NCBI GenBank assembly: GCA_032718865.1 | Contig: JALUTQ010000032.1 | Span: forward strand, 186,001 to 250,000 | Origin: Tilletia caries | Lineage: Eukaryota; Basidiomycota; Exobasidiomycetes; Tilletiales; Tilletiaceae | Direction: 5' to 3' | DNA length: 64,000 bases | Shown here: positions 44,291 through 55,293 of the stretch, in pieces | Position numbering within the stretch: the stretch's first letter is position 1 | Layout of the letters: the number at the start of each line of letters is the position of its first letter | Translations under genes and position numbers: made by a program | The notes under the pieces: generated by a model | The model's input: only the letters and a program-made list of their open reading frames with translations | Told to the model about the DNA's origin: nothing | Database searches by the model: none

Positions 44291-47200
44291 CTCACATCGG
44301 ATCTGCCGGGCTCTCGTTTTAGGATCACGCAGGCCGGAACGCTTGCGGTTTGGGTGGACGGCTCAACGACGCGCTACGACATCTGCCCCGACTCGGGAGC
44401 GGATCTGTCCACGATCTCGTCGTCGACTCTCGCTGCTGTCTCGCCGGGCGCGGCGGTTCTAGCCCCAGCTAGGGCAGAGATCCAAGGATACGCGGGAGGT
44501 ACGGCGCAGAAGCCGACAGGAGTGGTGCGATTGCCTCTGCACTTCCAGGCGGTCAACGAGGAGCGAGTGTCAAGAGAAGCGGAATTTTATGTGGTCTCAG
44601 AGTGCGCCGATGGCTGGTTATTGGGAGCGGACAACCTCGCGCATTTTGGATTTGTGGTCAATCTGCGAGATCGGGTGGTGACATTGGCGGACGATGATAC
44701 CGTCAAGATTCCCCTCAAGAATGGAAAGGGTGTCGACCCGGCCGCCCGACTTCTTCGCGTGTCCACGCCCACCACTATCCCGGCCCACTCGAGCGCTCTC
44801 ATCCCGGTCTGCCCGCCCAAGCAGGAAGCGACTCTATTGCAGTACCTTTTCCAGCACGACGACCTCCCGGAACAGTGGATCGCGGCTGGAAAGGGTTTGG
44901 TCGGTCCACTGACCCGTGGGGTCCTCTTCATCAACGCGAGCGATCGTCCAGTTCAACTGCTGGCTAATGAGGCTCTGGGCGAGCTGCAGGCGATTGATGC
45001 GGTTCTGGGGACGGCAGCCAGCCCTCAGGAAGCCATGACCTTGGCGGCCGTCCACGGAACCATCGAACTTTTGCACGCGGAGGAGATCCGCCGCAGAGTC
45101 GCGGACTGGGGGCTGGTGGAAAAGTTCAGGGCCTGGACACGAGAGGCTGGAGATGAAGGACTTGCCGCAGCATCACGCGCCATCCGACTCGGCCCTTCGG
45201 ACCGGCGGCTCCAGTTCGGAGACGACCCGGACACGGACGACGTTCTGCCGGAGGTCGATATTCCATCGCCCCGCTCGACGGTTCAGAAGGTTGCGGTGTC
45301 AGGATCCCTCTCTGCGGTGCAACGAGAGCGGCTCGCTCAAGTGCTTTCTCAGTGCGCAGTTTGGCCGACGCCCTCTCGCCCCATCGGGCTGTACAACGGG
45401 GGCGAGATGTCCATCAAGCTCAAGCCCGAGTTCGCCTCCTGGACTCACGCCGAGGCGCCCAGACGGACCAGTCCGGAGCAGAGAAAGGCCATAGACGAGA
45501 CCTTGAACGAGCACGATAAACTGGGCATCTCCGAGCCAGCTTCGGGATCGTTCGCTTTCGGGGTGGTTCTGGTTCGTCAGCGTGGTAAGATCCGGTTCTG
45601 CAACGATTATCGACCTCTGAACAAGGTTACCGTCGACGATGTTTATCCAATGCCCACCAACGACGATGTCTTCGACGCGTTGGGACCGGCTCGGTGGTTC
45701 TCGACGGTGGATATGAACAAGGGATATCATCAGATCGGTATCGTCGCCGAGAGCCGCGATCTTACGGGCTTTGTGACGTTTAGGGGTCTTCGAAGGTACG
45801 GGCGCATGCCGTTCGGATTGAAGGGAGCGCCTAGCTTCTTCCAGCGGGTGATCGATCGCGTTCTAGGTCCCACCCGATGGAAGTTCGCGCTCGCCTATCT
45901 GGACGACATTGTCATCTACTCGATGACGTTCGAGGAGCACGTCGACCATATCCGTACCGTGCTCACGACCATTGAGCAGGCGGGGTTGACGGTGAGCCCG
46001 AGCAAATGTTTCTTTGCCTTCTCTAGCATTGCATGGCTGGGGTACAAAGTGACATATTTGGGCCTCAGAACAGACGTCGAGAAGACCAGAGCGGTAACCA
46101 AGTTCCCTGCCCCGCGCTCAAGGACGGAGGTGAAGCGTCTCTACGCTATGGCGGGTTGGTATCGTCGCTTCATTCCCGACTTTGCCCGCCGCGCCCGACC
46201 TTTGGCAGACCTTAGCCGCCAAGACGATCCGTCGGCGCCTTTCTTCTGGTCGGCGGCGGCGGCGGCTGCCTTCGACGATCTGAAGGGGGCGCTCGTAGCC
46301 GCACCGGTTCTCCGCCGGCCGGACTATGGCCGTCCGTGGTCGATCAAGTCCAACGAGCTGACAGGTCGTTTGGACAAGCTTCGTCTTGCGCTGGCGCCAC
46401 TGGAAGGGAAGGTACAGGTGGTGCATAAGGCAGGGGGGGTCAATGTCGTGGCTGATGCTCTTTCCCGTGCTCCTGTCCCAGTCCTTCCAGAAGCAGCAGA
46501 TCAAGAGTCGACCGTGGAGATCGAGTTTCAGGCAGCTGAGCCTCCAGGCCGATCTGCGGTGCGTGGTCTCGGCGCCGGGACGGTCAGCGTGGCTCACGAC
46601 ACAGATCCGGGCGCCTCGTGGGACGGCGACTACAGCCAGGACCCGCATTGGCGGACAATTTGGCTGCGCCTGTCGACCGAGCAGCCCTCATTGCCGTAAT
46701 GCCGTTTGTCCTCGACCAGGGACGGATTTGGTTGCCAAAGCCGGGCGAGGACGACGGGAAGAGGCTTTGTGTCCCGGAGGCACGGGTTACAGAGGTGCTG
46801 CGAGAGTACCACTCCAGCATTCGAGCCGCGCATCCGGGGGTGCACGGGACGGTCGAGCTGATACAGCGGCACATGTTCTTCCACGACATGCGAGCGCGGG
46901 TGAAGCAGTTCATTCTGGAGTGCTACGAATGCCAGACCAACAAGAATCGACGTCAACGAAGGCATGGACTTCTGGAGCCCCTCAGGGAGCCCCACGAGGT
47001 TTGGGCATGTCTAGGGATCGACTTCGTCACCGGGGTGCCCACCACCGAGTCGGGGATGGACACGATCACAGCGGTCTCGGACAAGTTCAGCAAATTCGCG
47101 ATGTTCTACCCCTCCCAGAAGACGGACGATGCGAAGAAGACCGCTCAGCAATTCCTTGAGCACGTCTTCCCGCTCACAGGCCTGCCACAGAAGTTGATTT

Positions 47201-48226
47201 CGGACCGAGACGCCCGCTTCACCAGCGCGTTCTGGCAGGAGGTGTTTTCGTCCCTGCAGATCACGCTGGGCATGAGCACCCCTTACCACCCACAGACCGA
47301 TGGGCAGGTGGAACGGCTGAACGAAACGATGTGTACGATGCTCCGTCACTACGTCAGTGTGCGTCAAACTGATTGGGACTCCAAGCTTCCGATTCTTGCT
47401 ATGGCCTATAACAACCGGCGACACTCGAGCACTAGCTTCTCTCCATACGAATTGGTCTTCGGGCAGCAACCTCGGCTTTTTCGGCCTGCAGGAGGACACA
47501 ACAGCTTCCACAGGAACGCCCGTTCACTCTGCTTGGGTCGACGACCTGCGAGCGGCACGCACGGAGGCGGGAGTGGTGATCGAGATGTCCTCTGCTCGAC
47601 AGAAGGTCTGGTTCGACGCCCATCGCGACGAGCTCGTCCTCAAAGAGGGGGAGTATGTGTGGGTTGACCTTCGAAACTACCACGCGCCGCTGGATTCGGA
47701 GGCGGTTGCACGGCGCAAGCTTTCGGCCAAATATGCCGGTCCTTTTCGGGTCGTTGAGGTGGTGGGAAAGCGGGCGTACCGACTTCATCTCCCCGGCTGG
47801 TTTCGGGCTCACGACGTATTCCCAGTCGACGCCCTCGTTCGGTTCCAAGGCGACGCGTCGAAGGTGCGGCCTCGCCCTGTTCACGCCCTCGATAGTGCGG
47901 AGGGGGAGGATGAGCAGCATGTGTTCGGTTATCTCGGCCGCCGACCCACCCTCTTCGACGATGGGAAGGCGTTCGATTACCTTGTGGAGTGGTCCAATGA
48001 GCCACCCACTTGGCAGCAAGACTCTCGCCTACTTCATCTCGCCTGGGCAAAGCGGGACTTCGAAAAGGCGGCACGACAGCATTTATGCGTCACCCGTCTG
48101 CCCCGTGCAACCACCATCATTCTCCCAGGACACGAGGAGGAAGCCCGTCAGGCCGACGAGCAGGTGGATCAAGCAGTGTTGGCTGCGGACTCGGGACGTC
48201 AGCCCTCGCGGACGAGGGCAGTGTAA
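44291..48226 (+). pseudogene. Gypsy 1 pol: protease, RT, deleted RNase H, integrase, chromodomain-like end
   Basis: Protease active site YDICPDSGADLS; reverse transcriptase with RFCNDYRPLNKVTVDDVYPM and the catalytic YLDDIVIYS. Right after RRPDYGRPWSIK the sequence jumps to SNELTGRLDKL and then HKAGGVNVVADALSR, so about 90-100 residues of RNase H are missing, in frame. Breaks follow near 46,690 and at the T5 run 47477-47481. The integrase has a zinc-binding part (HPGVHGTVELIQRH, then CYECQTNK) and a core with GIDFVTG, SDRDARFTSAFW and HPQTDGQVERLNE. A C-terminal SH3-like segment and a weak chromodomain (FDYLVEWSNEPPTWQQD) complete it. It cannot be autonomous as it stands. Confidence 0.88.
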
Positions 48227-48237
48227 GCGGGGGCGTA

Positions 48238-48369
48238 TGTAAGGAGCCGTCTGAGGGCCCTGCATGGGTAACGTTCATTTTCCTGATTCGGTTCGATTCG
48301 ATGTTCCAGACTCAGTCGCGACGTATCCGTACGTCGCGCCTTCACTGTCCTTACACGGAAGTTGCGTTT
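48238..48369 (+). repeat. 3' LTR of Gypsy 1, truncated
   Basis: It begins TGTAAGGAGCCGTC and parallels the 5' LTR through GTCCTTACACGG and AGTTGCGTT, with about four substitutions and an 8-bp indel in the CTTCA region. It lacks the TATA region of the 5' copy because a different repeat takes over. Confidence 0.8.
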
Positions 48370-48560
48370 GACTTCAATTGATCATGCCCCCGTTTTGCCC
48401 AGATCTCGCCCCAGTCTTGACTTCAATTGATCATGCCCCCGTTACGCCTCCGTTACGCCCCCATTACGCCTCCGTTACGCCCCCATTACGCCCCAATCTT
48501 GACTTCAATTGATCATGCCCCCGTTACGCCCCCGTTTTGCCCAGATCTCGCCCCAGTCTC
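48369..48560 (+). repeat. Tandem repeats of GACTTCAATTGATCATGCCC type
   Basis: The word GACTTCAATTGATCATGCCC starts at about 48370, 48419 and 48499. It is followed by variable numbers of CCGTTACGCC/CCATTACGCC units and the phrase TTTTGCCCAGATCTCGCCCC, seen twice. It replaces the 3' half of the Gypsy 1 LTR. Confidence 0.85.
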
Positions 48561-49341
48561 CTTCAAATCCGCAGCTCTCTGTCCCTGTTTTGCATCTTCT
48601 TCCTACTCCCAAAACATGGGCTCCAACGGACGTGTTTTGATGGTGCTGGAGCCTTTCCGTCGCAGCGCTTGATAAGGTAATCATTAGTAACTATCTCCGG
48701 TGGATTTTCTGGACTCACGTGATCAATTTCGCCCCTCACTATCTCCGAGAGTCGAAATCCATACAGACTACAGAGCTGAGAGCAGTGAGCACACAACTGC
48801 CCGGCGCACCCGCCCACCTCTACCCTCTATACAAGGCCCTTGATGATATTCAGTTGAGCCTCCCTATGTCATTTTTTTTTTGATTTCAATGCATGTAAAT
48901 AATATCTACATTCTTCCTGATCACGGGTGTGAAGGTTTGGGAGAGGTTGAGGAAGAATTGAGCGAGATCGATAAGAGCAAACTCGGCGGCGACTTAGTAC
49001 CCCTGCGCGCGACGCACATATTCAGTCAGAACTCGACAACGACGCTGTTTCCGAGCTTCAAACTGCACACCCTAGACTATCACACCTTCACAATTATTTT
49101 TAACATGACCGGAGAGAGATCGAGTCAGAGTTGAGGGAGATCCGCCTGTATCAAGTAGGATGTGTAGCAATACGTGAGGTTTGATTTGGAAGTCTTTTCT
49201 CAGCCGAAAGTAGCTCAAGTTTTATTCATTCTATTTCAATATTTCAATCATCAATCAAAATTACGATCTCCCCCTGCGGGATTCACAGAATTCTGGGGAA
49301 GACTCTGGTCACAAACCAGGTCACTATATCACAGGGGGCTC
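48561..49341. other. Intergenic, no gene recognised
   Basis: No convincing coding frame. A poly-T run lies at 48872-48881. Near 49291-49320 is TTCTGGGGAAGACTCTGGTC, one of three related motif copies in the window. Confidence 0.35.
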
Positions 49342-49638
49342 GTCTATTGGCCGACCCGGGTCGGTACCCGACCCCTCTGAGTTACTAACTTTGACCGTCC
49401 CAGCAAAGTACTTAATAATGCGGGCTCAAATTTTGCGTGGAGGTCACAGACGTCTGCACGCGTACGCATGCGAGATTTGAGGTCAATTGATGCAGAATTG
49501 ATGTTGAAGTCAAGGGAGGAGCCGTTTTCTTTGGCTTAAAGAGACGAAAAGTGGAAGTCTTTGTGGTTTTAGAGCTCTGACTGCTCTAGTGCCGGGGTCG
49601 GCCCGTCGACCTAAACCGACCGGGGTCGGCCAATAGAC
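49342..49638. mobile_element. Small inverted-repeat element (MITE-like), 297 bp
   Basis: The ends are GTCTATTGGCCGACCCGGGT and, at the other side, CGGGGTCGGCCAATAGAC, an inverted pair of about 23 bp with one mismatch. The interior is non-coding. No duplication is obvious directly outside (CTC versus CAA), though TATCACAGG occurs on both sides close by. Confidence 0.7.
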
Positions 49639-49650
49639 CAATCCTATCAC

Positions 49651-49722
49651 AGGATGGTACGGTATTTTGATTTTTATCCCAGGATGGTACGCCCTCCAAA
49701 ATTATCAAGGATGGTACGCGGT
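49651..49722 (+). repeat. Three 29-30-bp tandem units with AGGATGGTACG
   Basis: AGGATGGTACG starts at 49651, 49681 and 49709, with A/T-rich spacers. It directly follows the MITE-like element. Confidence 0.8.
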
Positions 49723-50207
49723 GAAAATTATTCCCCAGACTTTAGTATGGGGTTATATCTGCCCCTTAGATCTTACGGCCGAGACGAATGTTGCAACATC
49801 CCTCGAATAAAATCTTTCAAAACTTCTTGAAATCTTCTCAAACTTCGCCTGGGTGCCCGTGTTCTAACTTCTAAGCATCCATCGACGCTCTCGATTTCTC
49901 CCAGTTTTATTTATGAAGATAGCAATTTGCTGTTCACGTGCCGTCCTTCCGCCGTTCGTTGTCCGAATCTGTCTCTCTTCCACCTCCACTTTTCCCATGA
50001 GATACACGCCTACATCTACCAGGACCCAGGTGATGGTGCCCCAAAATGCTACTGACTACTGACTACTGAATAGGAGTACTGAGATCTGACTGTCTGAGTG
50101 CTGAATGCTGATATTCCTACGTTCTTTTCTATTCCGATTTTATTCTTGCTGCTGGTAGATGGTAGTTCGGGGTCCTGATCAGCTTTATTCAGTGCTTTGC
50201 AGGATAA

Positions 50208-50798
50208 TATGACCCGTAAGAGTCATATAGGTCATATGACCATTTTAAGAGTCAGAAGGCATAAGTCATATTTGCAAATTAAGAGTGGCTCTGGAGCCTA
50301 GAGGTCATATCATATGACCAGACTTTGGAAATTTTGGTCATATATGACATTATGACCAGAAATATGACCAGAAATCTTGCAAACACACAATTTAGTCATT
50401 ATAAGACTCTTTTTGTGATATTATGACTCTTAATTATGACCTAATTATGACCCAATTAAGACTTACTCACTGACCTCAACCCGAGCTAGAGCTTCTGTAA
50501 CCGATATTTCTAGCACAGAGTTGACCGTCTTTGACTTCCGCACTGTCTCATGTGGCATAACAGTATGTAACAACATGTTCGTGTGTTGTCGCAACCTTTA
50601 AACGCCAGAGTCCAACCTCGGAAGGCATTTTGTGACATTGAAGAATATGACCAAAATATGACTTAAATAAGAGTCATATGACTCCTATTCAGGCCATGTC
50701 ATATGACCAGCCTCTGAGGTGCGCAGAAAATAAGAGTCATATACTCATGTCTCATATCATATGTGATATGACCAAGCCCCAAAAACAGGGTCATATGA
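50208..50798. mobile_element. TATGACC/GAGTCATA-rich repeat element split by Gypsy 2
   Basis: A block in which TCATATGAC, AAGAGTCATA and TATGACC recur more than twenty times in both orientations, starting near TATGACCCGTAAGAGTC. Its last part GGGTCATATGA meets Gypsy 2, and the continuation TATGACCC lies on the far side at 57936. Gypsy 2 therefore inserted into it. Non-coding. Confidence 0.65.
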
Positions 50799-51103
50799 TA
50801 TACTAGTCGTGCTAGCAATATGAAGACAGTAGAGAATTGATTCGATGCCGAGAGCAAGTAAGTACAAGTGCAGGGAGCAGCGAGAAAAGTGACGAGGACG
50901 AGAGAGGATAAAGGGAAAGGTAGCGACGTGAGGGGAGCGAGCGAGAAAGATAAGAGAGAAAAGGAGATAAGATAGTGATTCCACGTGGAGTTGCCACGTG
51001 GAGCCACTATCTCCGGAAGCGAGAGCAGTGGAGAAAGAGAAAGAAAGGAAGGCCTGACGCCCTGACCCGTCTAGCCTATAGCTAGTCAACCCCATCTAGC
51101 ACA
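50799..51103 (-). repeat. 3' LTR of Gypsy 2
   Basis: About 305 bp. It contains CCTGACGCCCTGACCCG near 51056-51070, where the other LTR has the insertion described below, and two CCACGTGG boxes. Confidence 0.88.
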
Positions 51104-54100
51104 TCCCCTCCTCAAGAGCGGATCGACCCGGATCCGAACGAACAACCAAGCACGACAAAGCATCCGCATTTGTGTGCTTTCGCCCAGGCTTGTGAACGGC
51201 AATGCCAGACGAACGCGGTGGGCGGACAACACCTCGGCGACCGGGTACGGCCCCAGCTTCTTTGATACCAGCTTGGACGTCGACACACCTGGCACAAGGC
51301 GGTCACTCAGGCGCACCCACACGAGGTCACCAACAGCTAATACCGGCAACGGTCGTCGCCGACGATCGTAGCGTTGCTTCTGTACTGCGCGCGCCGCATC
51401 GATGGTCTCATGGGCCTCCGCCAGCCGCTCCACCGCTGCCGCCAACCGCTCCACCGCTGCCGCCAACCGCTCGTCAAACGACCCAACACCATCGTGCTCC
51501 GAAGCGTCGAACAAGGCGTGGACCACGTCTGGATGAGAGATGAACACCAAGTCGAAGGGAAGTTGGCCCGTGGAGACGTTTGGCCCAAAAGTTCAACGCC
51601 AGCTCGACAGCCGGCACAACCCTGCGGTCCCAGGCGCGCGAGGACTCAAGGCACATCGTCCGCAAGGTGACTTGGACGGTCTGGATAAAACGTTCCACAA
51701 CGTTCGCCTGTTGGTGATGGGGAGGCGAGGGAGTGAGGACCGCACCCAGCGAGGCAGCCAGAGCCTACATGTCCCGCCCAATCATCTTAGCTTCCGAATC
51801 GGAAGTGATGCGTCGAGGCGTCCAACCCATCCGCAGGACACGATCGGAGATCACCGCTGCCACGCCGGCGGCGGAGACGGGAGATGTCTTTGGAGCAGGG
51901 TTACAGAAGCACCATGCGCGAGAAGACATCCAAGATGACCAAGACGGAGTCGATGCCGTTTCGGCAAGCAGGCAGCCCAAGGAGAAGATCGACAGCGATC
52001 TCCTCGAACGCGGCTTGTGGGTCGTCATCCACCCGCAGTGAACCGACCCGCCTCGGCACTTTCACCGCCTGGCAGATCGAACAGTGCCGCACCCATCCGC
52101 GCACAGCGGTCGCCAACCCGGGTCTCCAGAAGTGCCGCGCGACGGCCAACCAAGTCTTGGTGAGGCCGAAGTGCCCCCCCCCCCTCGTCGTGAACGGACT
52201 GGAGTAGCTCCGGAACCCCGCCCTCCGGCAGCGCCACGCGCCCATCGGCTTGACGAACCAGGAGTCCCTCCGACAATGACCACGGGGAATCTCGACCGGC
52301 TTCGACATCCGCCAAGATGGAGGAGAAGAAACGGTCTTCGCGCAGCCACGCCAGCCAACGTTCCCGCGCCAGCGGAGTTGACAACTGCAGCACTGACAAC
52401 GCACACAGCCGGGCCGATTCAAGAGACGGGAGGGAGTCATCAACGCGCTCATCCTCGTGCCATTGATGAAGCACTGCAACAAAAGCCTCCTTGCTAGCGT
52501 CGACGTAGAGGAGGTACGGTCGACTGGAGTCCGGGTGCGCAAGGACAGGGGGATGCGCGATGGCACGCTTCAAGGCCTCAAAACTCCGCTGGCGAGACTC
52601 ATTCCAGTGAATGTGCACACGGTCCGCGGAGACCGCCTTCCCATGGACGTCCTTCAGTCGATACCGACCGTCCACATGTTCGTACCGCCAGCCCCGCGTC
52701 AACTCCGTCAGCGGGCCAGCTACACGAGCGAAGTCGGGAATGAATGGGCGGTAATACCCAAACAACCCGAGCACATGGTACAGGTCGCGGAGCGTAGTAG
52801 GCGGTTCCAGGGATGTCACAGCGGAGGCACGTTCCTTCCAAACAGCGAGGCCCGCACCGGAGACCTTCCGCCCCAGGAGGACAAGGGAGGGGACGGCGAA
52901 GGTGCATTTAGCGGGACCGAACTTCAAACCGAACTGTCGAGCGCGGCCGAGTAGCTGGTCGAGCGCCCACAGGTGTTCTTCCATGGAGCGGGACGCAACG
53001 ACAATGTCATCGATATAGACGACGGCGTGTCGCCAACGGAGGGCGGTCAGGAGTCGATCCATTAGACGTTGGAACACGGCCGGGGCGTTTCGAAGGCCAA
53101 AGGGAACGGCCTTATATTGGAAGAGACCCCGGTGACACACAAAGGCGGTCTTCCACCTGTCCTCCAACTTCACCGGTAGCTGGTGGAAGCCTCGCAGAGC
53201 GTCGAGGGAGGAGAATATCGTCTTGCCCGTCAGGGTGTCAAAGACAGCATCGATGTGGGGCAGGGGGTATCGATCGGGGATCGTCGCAGTGTTGAGCTGG
53301 CGATAGTCGACGCAAAATCTCCACTTGCTCTGCTGCTTGACCATAAGGACGGGAAAGGAAACGGGACTAGCGCTGGGTTCCACTACGTCCCAATAGAGAA
53401 GCTGGTCAAGAGCGGCATCGCAAGCTCGAAGCTTCTCCGGGCTCATGCGGCGAGGCGCCTCTGGTCGCAGCATAGCGTCCTCGCGGAGATGAATTTCCAT
53501 CTCGTGATCGACGACCCGACCCGGGCGACCGTCCAAGGCGAAGGCCTCGCGATGCTTGCGCAGAAGCTCCACGATACGGGGGTCCGGAGCCCCGTCCGCT
53601 CCCACTCCTACCCGCCAGTGTTCGTCCACCGATACCGTCGCCGCATCCCTCGCCAAGTGCCCACCGAAACCGTGCTCACCTTCGAATGCATCAATGGGAG
53701 CGGCATCCGGTCCGTCATCGGAAGAATCCGAAGCGGTTTGAGGATACAGGGACGCGGAAGAGGAAGGACGAGTCGTGCCCAGGTGAAAGACCTCGTTGGT
53801 GGTGGTGATGGTATCCCCAAGGTGAGCGGCAACAGCGTCGGCCACCGGAGTCCGCCGTTCGAGACGGACATCCTCGTCCCCCGCATTGGTCAGCAGGACA
53901 TGGCCTGTGGCTTTGGTAATTATTCCCATCGGCCCGGCCAGACGGATTGTCTCTGCCGCGTTCGTCATAAGGCGAGGATGGGCAGAGTAGTCCACATCCG
54001 GTGCCAGTGCGCCCACGTCCACCGGCACCCACGAATGGCAACACGCCGGGACTACCACGTCGCGAGACACACACAACTCCGCCTCCTTCGCAAATGGACC

Positions 54101-55237
54101 GGCCATCGACTCCTGGACGGGGAAACGATACTGGCCAGCGATGGCCCGACCGCCCGCCGGGTCGATAGAGAGTTGATGGCCGACAATGAAGTCAAGGCCA
54201 AGGAGGATGCCAGGCCCGAGAGAAGGGAGGACGTGGTTATCGTGGCGTGCCTCCAATTGCACGGGCATCCCTCTCGCGTCGTGCGCATCGATAAAGAAGG
54301 TGATCGTGGCATACCCCAGAGTGCGGGTGTCGCCGATGCCATGGACGACGATCGGATCTCCTTTTGCCGTGCCCCCCAGCCGCGCCAGAAGCGACGCATC
54401 TATAGAGCTCAACGACGCGCCGGTGTCCAAAAGGGAAGGCAGCGGTGTACTTTCGGAATCATTCACGCGAATGCGCGTCGTGAGGGGCACATGACGGCGG
54501 TGACCAAGGCCTGTCCCAGTGGCGTCTAGGACGGGTAAGGCCTCCACGCGAGCACCTCGTCTCACGGGCCGGGCCAGAGGTCTATCATCAGCCCGGACTT
54601 CCCAAGACCGAGCGTGGTGGAACGACGAACGGTCTGCAAAATACAACGCCGACTGCGGGCCCATCTCCCGAATCGTATACTCCACAGTCGCCCTGCTGGC
54701 CTCCCAACCGGCCGCAATGCGACCCAAGGTCATCGCCGTGCATACCATTGCGGGCGTAATTCTGACTTTGGAGCCGGTATCTTCCAAGGACTCCCCTGCT
54801 CCACGATTCACCATTCCACCGTCGTCAAGCATTTCCACGGAAGAAGAATCTTGGTTAGCGCCCTGTTCTTCATCTAAGCTACAGGAAGCATTTACTCCCC
54901 TCAAGGGGGGCCCGGAGGGTCTCAGGTCAAGCAGTGGTTCAGGCTGCTCGCCATCTCCACTCACGGTCCCCGCGTCGTCGCTGTACCCCGGAGAGAGGCC
55001 CCTTCCTGGACCACTGGGGGGCTCAGCCCTCTCTCTCCGGCTCTTGAATCCATCATGGTTGGACTGATGGGGGCTGAGGTGAGTCGCTCGTTGTGCCGAC
55101 TCACCAGAACAGTCTGGCTGACCATTCTGTTTGTTGCTGAGCAGCGGGTGGGCACCATCACCCCTTCCTCCTTGCACGGCCAGCTGAACGTCGACAGACG
55201 TGACGCGGTCAACGTCGTCGGGAGGTTCAGGAGGCAC
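51086..55237 (-). pseudogene. Gypsy 2 pol: protease, RT, truncated RNase H, broken integrase
   Basis: A 1,070-codon open frame runs from 55237 to 52025. After a low-complexity start it has the protease site LPSLLDTGASLSSID, the RT core (WRFCVDYRQLNTATIPDRYP, then HAVVYIDDIVVASR) and the start of RNase H (YLLYVDASKEAFVAVLHQW). It then jumps to ERVDDSLPSLESARL, so most of RNase H is absent. The frame breaks at the C11 run 52174-52184. Integrase pieces follow in other frames: HFGLTKTWLAVARHFWRPGL, CSICQAVKVPRR, and further down MERFIQTVQVTLRTM and the C-terminal part LPVLAVGDLVWVRLSDRLVP ending at 51086. A 21-bp direct repeat (RLAAAVE twice) lies near 51420-51460. Confidence 0.85.
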
Positions 55238-55293
55238 GTGGGGAGGGGGCGGCTAGTCTGGAACGGCCTGTAGTTTAACGACATTACGGTCGC

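Larger units (their letters stand above)
41870..48369 (+). mobile_element. Ty3/Gypsy LTR retrotransposon 1, decayed
   Basis: An LTR start TGTAAGGAGCC occurs at 41870 and again at 48238, and the two copies align for about 130 bp. Between them is gag-protease-RT-integrase in plus orientation, with RT before integrase as in Ty3/Gypsy. The 3' LTR similarity stops near 48369, where an unrelated tandem repeat begins, so the 3' LTR is truncated and no target duplication can be shown. The coding part has three frame breaks and lacks most of RNase H. Confidence 0.88.

Noticed and set aside
48369..48560. CRISPR-like array
   Set aside because: Repeat spacing is irregular, the spacers are themselves repetitive and the host is a eukaryote.
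53183..54529. 448-codon plus-strand frame across Gypsy 2
   Set aside because: It is antisense to the protease-RT region, whose motifs are clear on the minus strand.
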